Of a DNA stretch of 40,994 bases, positions 33,283 to 40,994 are shown one piece after another. Origin of the DNA: an uncultured bacterium (GTDB lineage Bacteria > Patescibacteriota > Patescibacteriia > Patescibacteriales > UBA12465). The position numbers were made by a program, and so were the translations under genes. Each line of letters starts with the position of its first letter. Positions within the stretch are counted from its first letter, which is position 1. The stretch is taken from the NCBI GenBank assembly GCA_937983635.1, contig CALJZR010000045.1:1-40994 (forward strand), in the 5' to 3' direction. The notes under the pieces were generated by a model. The model ran no database searches, was not told where the DNA came from, and saw nothing but the letters and a program-made list of their open reading frames with translations.

Positions 33283-34388
33283 ATTTTTTTGCGGATTTGT
33301 GCCCAGGCAGCAATTTCTTCAATATTGATTAAACCTAGACCAGCTTTAGTTAAAGCCTCTTTAATCAAGGGTTGATATCCGCTTTGGAGACGGCCGTCTG
33401 GCAGGAAGCGCATAATTTCAAAAATGGCTGTTTTGGAAGCGATATTTCCTTGGCGGCAGTGTTTGCAGCCGTGGTTTTGGAATAGTTTTTTTGGCCAAAA
33501 ATTGTAAGCAGAAGGCCAAGCGCTCAGTATAATTTTTTTAATTTCAGGACCAGGGTCAAAGCTGCGTAGGCAACGGGCGCAAGGACGCTTGAATAATTTT
33601 TGGGCACTGATCAAAATTAATTGTTCGGCAATAGCGGCGGCGCTTAAACCAGCGCGACGAAGAATCTTAACAGCGCTAGCGGCGTCTTTAGCACTCAAGG
33701 TGAGAATAACTAAACGGCCGGTAGCGGCTAGACGGAAGGCATTTTTTAAATCTTCTGGATTCAAGGGGGTGTCAATTCCAATTAATTCGCTATCAAAACG
33801 TGCGACTCTTTCCAGGGCCGCAGTGGGGCTGGGGTATTTTTGCAAATTGACAGTGTTAATCCCAGAAAGATTGTTAACGGGGTAAGCCTCTAGAGAATAG
33901 GTGCTACGTCCAGCGGCTGCCAAGGAAAGCAGGGAATAGTAGGTGCTGGTAGCGCCGTTTTCTTCAGGCGAAACAATAACAATAACTCCAGCTCTTTTTT
34001 TAATTCCTTGTCGATAAATTTCTTGCTGTTCTTTATTGGCACCCAGGGCGGACAATCTTTTTATAACTGGAGTTTCGGAACTGAGAGCAATAATTAATTT
34101 TTCGCCCTCACGAGAAGGGAGGAGGGTGGCGCGACCGCTAATTAGGTTTTGCTTATCGGTAATTTTAAAACGTTTGTTTGCAAAAAGTTCATTTTCTGCG
34201 GCCCCAACTAGTCGACGGAAGGTTTCAGTAACGCTGATTTCTGTTTCTCTATCAAGGCGGAGATAATCTGTATTTTCTCCGCGTCCGCAAGCGCAAATTA
34301 AAGTCGCCCCCTTTTTTTCTAGGTGGAGATGGCTGTGACCCTTTTCCTGGGCATAGCGGCAGATGGTCTTAGCTATTTTTTCTGACAT
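33279..34388 (-). CDS. PilB/GspE-like protein with degenerate ATPase site
   Basis: This 369-residue protein aligns with type IV pilus/type II secretion assembly ATPases from their N2 domain onward (SHLHLEKKGATL corresponds to SDIHIEP), but its catalytic motifs are lost. Walker A reads SPEENGATSTYY (140-151) with A146 for lysine; Walker B reads DSELIGIDTPLN (199-210) with T207 for the catalytic Glu; both His-box histidines are R225 and S232. The tetracysteine zinc site remains (C270, C273, C308, C311), as does the fold pattern (AATGRLVILTL, LFKRPCARC). It is therefore probably a non-catalytic partner or regulator. No other pilus gene is in the window; it is coupled to a GT2 gene. Confidence 0.85.
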   Translation of the reverse strand: MSEKIAKTICRYAQEKGHSHLHLEKKGATLICACGRGENTDYLRLDRETEISVTETFRRLVGAAENELFANKRFKITDKQNLISGRATLLPSREGEKLIIALSSETPVIKRLSALGANKEQQEIYRQGIKKRAGVIVIVSPEENGATSTYYSLLSLAAAGRSTYSLEAYPVNNLSGINTVNLQKYPSPTAALERVARFDSELIGIDTPLNPEDLKNAFRLAATGRLVILTLSAKDAASAVKILRRAGLSAAAIAEQLILISAQKLFKRPCARCLRSFDPGPEIKKIILSAWPSAYNFWPKKLFQNHGCKHCRQGNIASKTAIFEIMRFLPDGRLQSGYQPLIKEALTKAGLGLINIEEIAAWAQIRKKI

Positions 34389-34394
34389 AATTTT

Positions 34395-34423
34395 ATTATA
34401 TCATTATCCGCTTGATTTTTAAA
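34395..34423 (-). promoter_or_regulatory. Promoter of the PilB-like gene; leaderless
   Basis: Reading the minus strand: TTTAAA (34423-34418), a 17-base spacer and TGATATAAT, a perfect extended -10 with hexamer 34400-34395. The expected start site falls on the A of the ATG at 34388. Confidence 0.75.
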
Positions 34424-34440
34424 ATGGCCAATAATATGAT
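34412..34440 (+). promoter_or_regulatory. Promoter of the mraY operon
   Basis: TTGATT (34412-34417), a 17-base spacer and TATGAT (34435-34440). It overlaps the -35 of the minus-strand promoter, so the two may exclude each other. The leader of about 88 bases holds a 9-base tandem repeat (ATTTTGATT twice, 34482-34500) and a possible 10-codon frame. Confidence 0.65.
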
Positions 34441-34534
34441 ATTATATATAAATAAAATGGCAGCAATGAAGCTTGGTGGCTATTTTTGATTATTTTGATT
34501 ATTTTCCTAATTTTTAGCAAATTTTATTAAATTT

Positions 34535-34948
34535 ATGGCCTTTTCTTTTTACAGCCGTTGGTACGCTTGGCGGCGGGCTCTAGGTGTTTTTTTAAGCTCC
34601 TATTGGCGTTACCGCCCTAATCGCCGTTACTTAGTGCTAGCGCTTATTATCCAAGTTGCGCTCTGGTTTTTTGCTTATAAGATTTTTACTACCGTCGGTC
34701 AAGATCTTTTTGTCGCCCATTATAATGTTGACTTCGGCATTGATTCTATCGGGGATGGTCGCCGGGTTTTTAGCGCTCCGCTTTTAGCTTTAGGGGTTAT
34801 TATCTTTAATTTTTTGTTAACGGCTATTTTTGCTCGGCGCGAGCATTTTCATTTTCTCAGCCACGCTTTTGGCTTGTTGACAGTGTTTGCTCAAATTTTA
34901 GCAGCCCTAGTTTTAATGTCTCTTTATTTGATAAATTTTCTCGCCTAA
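34535..34948 (+). CDS. Small membrane protein preceding mraY
   Basis: I do not recognise a family for this 137-residue protein. It has an Arg/Trp/Tyr-rich start (FYSRWYAWRRALG, SSYWRYRPNRRY), then three hydrophobic segments (about 33-53, 80-98, 108-135) separated by an external-type loop (VAHYNVDFGIDSIGDGRR). It lies 6 bases before mraY and heads the peptidoglycan operon, so a role in wall or division is likely by context only. The position normally held by ftsL, ftsI or murF is taken by it, but it looks like none of these. Confidence 0.8.
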   Translation: MAFSFYSRWYAWRRALGVFLSSYWRYRPNRRYLVLALIIQVALWFFAYKIFTTVGQDLFVAHYNVDFGIDSIGDGRRVFSAPLLALGVIIFNFLLTAIFARREHFHFLSHAFGLLTVFAQILAALVLMSLYLINFLA

Positions 34949-34954
34949 CTATCT

Positions 34955-36004
34955 ATGCTTATTTTTTACATTGTTAAAATTTTATTGTTATCCGCTTTGG
35001 CTTTTATTTTTGCCATGGCTTGTACGCCGGCTTTAACTAATTTTTTGTATAAGTATAAATTAGGCAAGCAAATCCGTAATGGTGGAAATACTCCAATTTT
35101 TAGTAAGCTTCATGCGCACAAAGCTGGGACGCCGACGATGGGCGGAATTTTAATTTGGGGAACGGTTTTAGTTTTTATGGTGCTTTTTTCTTTTTTGGCG
35201 GATATTATGCCTGGTGATATTTTTAAATATTTAAATTTTTTTTCCCGTTCAGAAACTTTGTTACCTTTGGGGGCTTTAGTGGCGAGCGCAATTATTGGTT
35301 TATTGGATGATTGGCTCGATGTTAGCGGTCGCGGCGTCTTTGGCGGTGGTGGTTTGAAATTAAAGCATCGCCTTTTGATTTATGCCTTGATTGCCGCTGC
35401 TGGCGCTGCTTGGTTTTATTTTAAGCTTGATTGGACGGTTTTCCATATTCCTTTTTTTGGTAATTTTGAAATTTCTTGGTGGTATATCCCGGTGTTTATC
35501 TTTGTTACTGTAGCTACTTCTTTTTCCGTTAATGAAACCGACGGACTTGATGGTTTGGCTGGCGGCACCTTGATGATTGCTTTCGCCGCTTATGGCATTA
35601 TTGCCTTTGCTTTAGGCCGCTACGAACTAGCGGCTTTCTGCGGAGTTATTATTGGTGCTTTACTCGCCTTCCTTTGGTTTAATATTCCTCCCGCCCGTTT
35701 TTATATGGGTGATACTGGGGCAATGAGTCTTGGCGTGACTTTGGGGGTGATCGCGATGCTGACTAACAGCGCTCTCTTTTTACCTTTAATTGGTTTTATT
35801 TTTTTGATTGAATCTTTGTCGGTAATTATTCAGATGCTTTCTAAAAAGTTCCGCGGTAAAAAGGTATTTTTGTCTTCTCCTATCCACCACCATTTTCAAG
35901 CTTTGGGTTGGCCGGAGTCAAAAATCGTCATGCGTTTCTGGGTAATCGCCTCTATGGGTGCGGTTTTAGGGCTATTAATCTTTTTAGCTGATAGGCAGTG
36001 GTAG
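34955..36004 (+). CDS. mraY: Phospho-N-acetylmuramoyl-pentapeptide transferase MraY
   Basis: This 349-residue polytopic enzyme makes lipid I by moving phospho-MurNAc-pentapeptide to undecaprenyl phosphate. Signatures are HKAGTPTMGGI near the start, the aspartate-rich LLDDWLDV, NETDGLDGLAGG (the usual Leu before Thr is Glu here), the ARFYMGDTGAMSLG motif and SPIHHHFQALGWPESKIV at the end. About ten membrane helices. Length is normal. It leads mraY-ftsW-murG-murC with gaps of 3-7 bases or overlap. Confidence 0.96.
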   Translation: MLIFYIVKILLLSALAFIFAMACTPALTNFLYKYKLGKQIRNGGNTPIFSKLHAHKAGTPTMGGILIWGTVLVFMVLFSFLADIMPGDIFKYLNFFSRSETLLPLGALVASAIIGLLDDWLDVSGRGVFGGGGLKLKHRLLIYALIAAAGAAWFYFKLDWTVFHIPFFGNFEISWWYIPVFIFVTVATSFSVNETDGLDGLAGGTLMIAFAAYGIIAFALGRYELAAFCGVIIGALLAFLWFNIPPARFYMGDTGAMSLGVTLGVIAMLTNSALFLPLIGFIFLIESLSVIIQMLSKKFRGKKVFLSSPIHHHFQALGWPESKIVMRFWVIASMGAVLGLLIFLADRQW

Positions 36005-36011
36005 AAAAATT

Positions 36012-37166
36012 ATGAAAATATTGAAGAAGTTTAAAAATTTTTTAGCACCGAGCGCTCAAGAGCATCAAGCCGATCCCTGGTTTCTTCTAGGAGTAGGCGG
36101 CTTGTTGTTGATTGGCCTAGTAATGCTTTCGAGCGCCTCTTCAGTTGTATCTTATGCTCGCTTTGGTAATACCTATCATTATTTTTTTCATCAGTTAATC
36201 GCGGCTATTATTGGTGTGGGCCTGTTCTTTATTTTCTATCGGATTGATTATCGTTTTTGGCGTCGCTATGCCTTGTGGGCTTTGATTTTTTCAGTTGTTC
36301 TTCTAGTATTAGTTTTTATTCCTGGTTTGCGGGCGGAACACGGCACTGCCCGTAGTTGGATTATCGTTTTCGGCCAATCTCTCCAGCCAGCGGAGTTTGT
36401 TAAGTTGGGTTTTTTAATTTATTTAGCCACCTGGTTGGAGGCGAAAAAGGGGCAGTTAAAAGAAGCAGGCAGTGGCATTATGCCTTTTCTTAGTAGCTTG
36501 CTGATTATTTCTGCCTTAATGCTCGCTCAGCCGGATTTAGGAACTTTATTTATTATTCTTTTTGCCGCTTTTGCCGCTTTCTTTGTGGCCGGCGGTAAAT
36601 TTTCCCATATTGTTCTCACGATGGTGTTAGGAGTTTCGGCTCTAGCCCTTATGTTTTATGCCAGTTCTTCTTATCAGAGCGATCGTTTCCGCTGCTATCA
36701 AGATCCCGCTTATGATGTTCAAGAGGAGTGTTATCAAATTAATCAATCTTTGATTGCTGTCGGTTCGGGCGGCTGGCTGGGCCGAGGACTTGGCCAAAGT
36801 CGGCAGAAGTTTATGTATTTGCCAGAAGTTTGGGGCGATTCCATCTTTCCAATTATTGCCGAAGAGGTTGGTTTTATCTTCAGCGCTCTTTTAATTGCTC
36901 TCTATGGATTAATATTTTACCGTGGCCTGAAAATCGCTAAACATGCTCCAGATATTTATGGTAGTGCTCTGGCTACTGGAATTATTGCTTGGCTGGCTGT
37001 CCAAACCTTTTTAAATATTGGGGGGATGATTAATTTAATCCCCATGACCGGCGTACCCTTGCCTTTTGTTTCTGCCGGTGGCTCCTCAATTTTATCTACG
37101 TTGATGGCGATTGGTGTCCTCGCCAATATCAGTAAACATAGTAAATATGAAAGACGCGGCAAATAA
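36012..37166 (+). CDS. ftsW: Peptidoglycan polymerase FtsW (SEDS family)
   Basis: This 384-residue SEDS glycosyltransferase has about ten membrane helices. Family marks are LQPAEFVKLGFLIYLA, LAQPDLGT, the large external loop with YLPEVWGDSIFPIIAEEVGF (its Asp is the likely catalytic residue) and the end motif TGVPLPFVSAGGSS. It polymerises lipid II during division. FtsW is preferred over RodA because of its place between mraY and murG. The end overlaps murG by 20 bases. Confidence 0.93.
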   Translation: MKILKKFKNFLAPSAQEHQADPWFLLGVGGLLLIGLVMLSSASSVVSYARFGNTYHYFFHQLIAAIIGVGLFFIFYRIDYRFWRRYALWALIFSVVLLVLVFIPGLRAEHGTARSWIIVFGQSLQPAEFVKLGFLIYLATWLEAKKGQLKEAGSGIMPFLSSLLIISALMLAQPDLGTLFIILFAAFAAFFVAGGKFSHIVLTMVLGVSALALMFYASSSYQSDRFRCYQDPAYDVQEECYQINQSLIAVGSGGWLGRGLGQSRQKFMYLPEVWGDSIFPIIAEEVGFIFSALLIALYGLIFYRGLKIAKHAPDIYGSALATGIIAWLAVQTFLNIGGMINLIPMTGVPLPFVSAGGSSILSTLMAIGVLANISKHSKYERRGK

Positions 37167-38244
37167 TTTAATAGTTATTTCTGGCGGTGGTAGCGGTGGG
37201 CCGAGCACAGCGCCTTTAGCTTTGGCGGTCGCTTTTCAGAATCTAGGGGCGCCCGCTCGTTTTTTATTTATTGGCAATGCCCCCAAATTAGAAAAAGATT
37301 TATTTGGAGATATTCTTCAGTCTTTAGGCGCTGATTATCTCGCTTTACCCGCGGGGAAGTGGCGACGTTATTTTTCTTTATTTAATATTTTAGATTTTTT
37401 TAAGATTTTAAGCGGCTTTATCCAAGCTTATTGCCTTTTCCGGCGTCTACGCCCCGCTTTAATTATTTCTGCCGGCTCTTTTGCCAGTGTGCCCGTGGTC
37501 TGGGCGGGGCGTTTATGCGGTGCCAAGATTTTAATTCATCAACAAGATGTCCGCCCAGGCCTGGCTAATCGTTTAATGCGTCGGGCGGCTGATCGGGTCA
37601 GCGTCGCTTTTCCTAAGTCTTTAGCGGATTATGGTAAGCGGGCGGTTTTAATCGGCAATCCTAGTCTCAGTTCTGTATCCGCTGCTGACCAGGAAAGAGT
37701 GAGAGAAAAATTTAATTTAGTTTCCGGCCATCCTTTACTTTTAGTAACTGGCGGTGGTACCGGTGCTTTAGCTCTTAACCGTTTATTCTTTGAAGCTCTG
37801 CGCGACTTGCCGGCTGATTGGCAAATTATTCACCAAACAGGCATCGGTAAGGGCGAGGGCGCCCCTAGCCGTTTTGCTTATCAGGTGATTGAAACTTTAT
37901 CCCACGAAGATTTTAAGGGGCTTTTGTCACTGGCCGATATTGTAGTTTCGCGGGCTGGTTTAGGAGTAATGACGGAGCTATCGATTTTAGCCAAGCCTTG
38001 CGTTCTCTTACCAATCCCTAATTCCCATCAAGAAGATAACGCTGCCTATTTTGCTGAAAAAAAAGCCGCCATTGTTTTAAACCAAGAAGTTTTGAAAGCG
38101 GGAGCCTTAGCTGCAGAGCTAAGGGATTTGTGGGTGGACAAAAACAGGCGCCGATTATTATCTGATAATATCCGGGGATTGTTGCCAGTGGATGCGGCTG
38201 ATAAAGGGGCCGCTTTGATTCAAGAGTTATTAAAAGAAGTTTAA
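37147..38244 (+). CDS. murG: Lipid II synthase MurG, with variant glycine loop
   Basis: This 365-residue GT-B enzyme adds GlcNAc to lipid I. It has the pattern HQQDVRPGLANRLMRRAADRVSVAFPKS, the donor-domain loop VTGGGTGALALNRLF and SRAGLGVMTELSILAKPCVLLPIP with the donor-binding Glu. The first glycine loop reads GGGSGGPSTAP: the histidine of the E. coli GGTGGH motif is Pro. Overall fold signatures are kept and context is canonical, so function is likely the same. I chose ATG 37147, which overlaps ftsW by 20 bases, over an upstream start deeper inside ftsW. Confidence 0.92.
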   Translation: MKDAANNLIVISGGGSGGPSTAPLALAVAFQNLGAPARFLFIGNAPKLEKDLFGDILQSLGADYLALPAGKWRRYFSLFNILDFFKILSGFIQAYCLFRRLRPALIISAGSFASVPVVWAGRLCGAKILIHQQDVRPGLANRLMRRAADRVSVAFPKSLADYGKRAVLIGNPSLSSVSAADQERVREKFNLVSGHPLLLVTGGGTGALALNRLFFEALRDLPADWQIIHQTGIGKGEGAPSRFAYQVIETLSHEDFKGLLSLADIVVSRAGLGVMTELSILAKPCVLLPIPNSHQEDNAAYFAEKKAAIVLNQEVLKAGALAAELRDLWVDKNRRRLLSDNIRGLLPVDAADKGAALIQELLKEV

Positions 38245-38247
38245 TTT

Positions 38248-39675
38248 ATGAATATTTTGCGTTATCAAAAATTTTATTTGCTGGGCATTAAAGGTGTGGG
38301 CATGACGATGTTAGCGCAATTTTTACGAGCGCAAGGTAAGGATGTTAGTGGAGTCGATGTTGCTGATGTTTTTATGACTGATCAGGTTTTGCGCCAGGCC
38401 CATATTAAAGTGCGACTTGGTTTTGACGCCACTTATTTACCTAAGAACGCGGTCATTATTTACTCTAGTGCCTATACTGAAAATAATAATCCAGAAAGAG
38501 CTTATTTGTCGGCTCATCCCGAGCAATTTAAAAAATTTCCAGTTTTAAATTATGCTCAAGCGATTGGCGCTCTTTTCAGTTCCTATCAAGGATTAGCGGT
38601 TTGTGGCAGTCACGGCAAGACAACAACGGCGGCTTGGCTGGGCTTTGTTTTAAAGCGAGCTGGCCTTAATCCTAATATTTTAGTCGGTGCCCGCGTGCCT
38701 CAACTTAAAGGGAGCGCAGTTTTGGGCAATTCTCCTTATTTTATTGCTGAAGCTGATGAGTATCAAAATAAGCTTCAATATTTCCAACCCCACGGTATTA
38801 TTTTAAATAATATTGATTTTGACCATCCTGATTATTTTAAAAACAAACGGGCTTATTTTCAGGTATTTGCTGATTTTGTGGCGAAGCTAAAGAAGAGTGG
38901 ATTTTTAGTGGCAAATGCCGGCGATACTCAGGTTAGAAGTCTGTTTCCCGCGGTCAAAGGAAAAATATTTTCTTATGCTTTAGCGGAGTCAGCCCCGAAG
39001 GGGATTACTGTTTCTTTGTTGGCTCATTCTTTGCGCCAAGAAAAAAAATGGCAATATTTTCAGGTTAATGATTGGGGCGAATTTAAAATTAGTTTATTGG
39101 GCCGGCATAATGTAGAAAATGCTTTAGCTGTTTTGGCTAGCGGCCTGGCGCTTAACCTAGATCCTAGAATTTTAAAGCAGCATTTAGCCGCCTTTAAAGG
39201 TGCGTCCCGCCGAGCGGAATTACTTGGTTGTTATCAAGGAGTTCCGGTATTTGATGATTACGGGCATCACCCTACGGAAGTACAGGCGACCCTAAAAGCT
39301 TTTAAAGAAACTTATCCGGACAGACGTTTAGTGGCAGTTTTTCACCCCCATACTTTTACCCGCACTAAATCTTTGTTTAAAAATTTTGTAAATAGTTTTT
39401 CTGAGGCTGATGTTTTAGGCATTTTAGAAATATACGGCTCGGCTCGAGAAAAACAGGGAGGTGTCTCCAGTCGCGACTTAGTGAACGCTATCAAAAAAGC
39501 GGGGAGAAAAAAACCGGCCTCCTATTTACCAGATTTTAATGGAGCCTTAGAGTGGCTTTATAAAATTTTAGGTCCGGATGATATTTTACTATTAATTGGT
39601 GCTGGCGATGTCTTTCGTATTGGTGAAAAATTACTTAAAAAAAGAACTAACAGCAACTCTAAGACTGTTGGTTGA
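38248..39675 (+). CDS. murC: UDP-N-acetylmuramate-alanine ligase MurC
   Basis: This 475-residue Mur ligase adds the first L-alanine to UDP-MurNAc. Domain 1 carries GIKGVGMTMLAQFL, domain 2 the ATP loop GSHGKTTTAAW, then EADEYQNKLQ and NNIDFDHPDYF, and domain 3 DDYGHHPTEV and FHPHTFTRTKSLF. Length is normal. It starts 3 bases after murG. murD, usually between mraY and ftsW, is not in this cluster. The gene ends in TGA, showing TGA is a stop here. Confidence 0.95.
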   Translation: MNILRYQKFYLLGIKGVGMTMLAQFLRAQGKDVSGVDVADVFMTDQVLRQAHIKVRLGFDATYLPKNAVIIYSSAYTENNNPERAYLSAHPEQFKKFPVLNYAQAIGALFSSYQGLAVCGSHGKTTTAAWLGFVLKRAGLNPNILVGARVPQLKGSAVLGNSPYFIAEADEYQNKLQYFQPHGIILNNIDFDHPDYFKNKRAYFQVFADFVAKLKKSGFLVANAGDTQVRSLFPAVKGKIFSYALAESAPKGITVSLLAHSLRQEKKWQYFQVNDWGEFKISLLGRHNVENALAVLASGLALNLDPRILKQHLAAFKGASRRAELLGCYQGVPVFDDYGHHPTEVQATLKAFKETYPDRRLVAVFHPHTFTRTKSLFKNFVNSFSEADVLGILEIYGSAREKQGGVSSRDLVNAIKKAGRKKPASYLPDFNGALEWLYKILGPDDILLLIGAGDVFRIGEKLLKKRTNSNSKTVG

Positions 39676-39687
39676 TATTTTATTGAT

Positions 39688-40994
<1,307 letters not shown>

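Noticed and set aside
34457..34489. A possible 10-codon leader peptide (MAAMKLGGYF) upstream of the mraY operon, with TATATA just before it
   Set aside because: It is too short to judge, shows no run of regulatory codons, and no attenuator hairpin follows; chance is enough to explain it.

Overview
This window most likely comes from a member of the Candidate Phyla Radiation (Patescibacteria), probably a Parcubacteria-type lineage. The evidence is: very tight gene packing with gaps of 3-12 bases; archaeal/eukaryotic-type proline and isoleucine tRNA synthetases; a secreted protein carrying a conserved extracellular domain I know mainly from Parcubacteria; FG-GAP/VCBS-like repeat surface proteins; and almost no Shine-Dalgarno sites. 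UGA is used as an ordinary stop (rseP, murC), which argues against the recoded Gracilibacteria and Absconditabacteria. The exact class cannot be settled from the sequence alone. No stretch over 300 bases lacks a gene, and I saw no tRNA, rRNA, insertion sequence or CRISPR array.

Layout. 1-1738: end of frr, then rseP (site-2 protease) and hpf (ribosome hibernation), closed by a terminator. 1818-4976: a class I ribonucleotide reductase operon (nrdB-nrdA) with a good promoter and two NrdR-like boxes; the ATP-cone is on NrdB, not NrdA. 4994-5251: a small membrane protein on the minus strand. 5406-12730: secA, two Nudix hydrolases, an unknown charged protein and ileS. 12735-16113: lemA, a stomatin-like SPFH protein and htpX (membrane quality control), then a Nif3-like protein. 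16174-20649: ruvA, proS and mreBCD. 20635-23964: a PfkB kinase, an RmlC-like epimerase, a HIT protein, rmlB and a lone response regulator. 23984-26304: a second mreB and a glycosyltransferase. 26349-29494: a secreted subtilase with beta-propeller-like repeats and a UDP-glucuronate decarboxylase-like enzyme.

29492-32069 (minus strand): two GT4 glycosyltransferases and a DUF2304 membrane protein. 32073-32624: a membrane protein with its own promoter and terminator. 32623-34388 (minus strand): a GT2 glycosyltransferase behind a PilB/GspE homologue whose ATPase motifs are destroyed. 34412-39675: a small membrane protein, then mraY, ftsW, murG and murC (murD is absent from its usual place). 39688 to the end: a large secreted protein with a 17-glycine linker and thrombospondin-like cysteine repeats, cut by the window edge.

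Taken together, most of the window serves the cell envelope: peptidoglycan precursors, cell shape, sugar-nucleotide and glycan assembly, protein export and membrane proteolysis. The most notable signals are the NrdB-borne ATP-cone with NrdR boxes, the pseudo-ATPase PilB homologue, the near-universal T just before ATG with no Shine-Dalgarno and several apparently leaderless promoters, and the cysteine-repeat surface protein.
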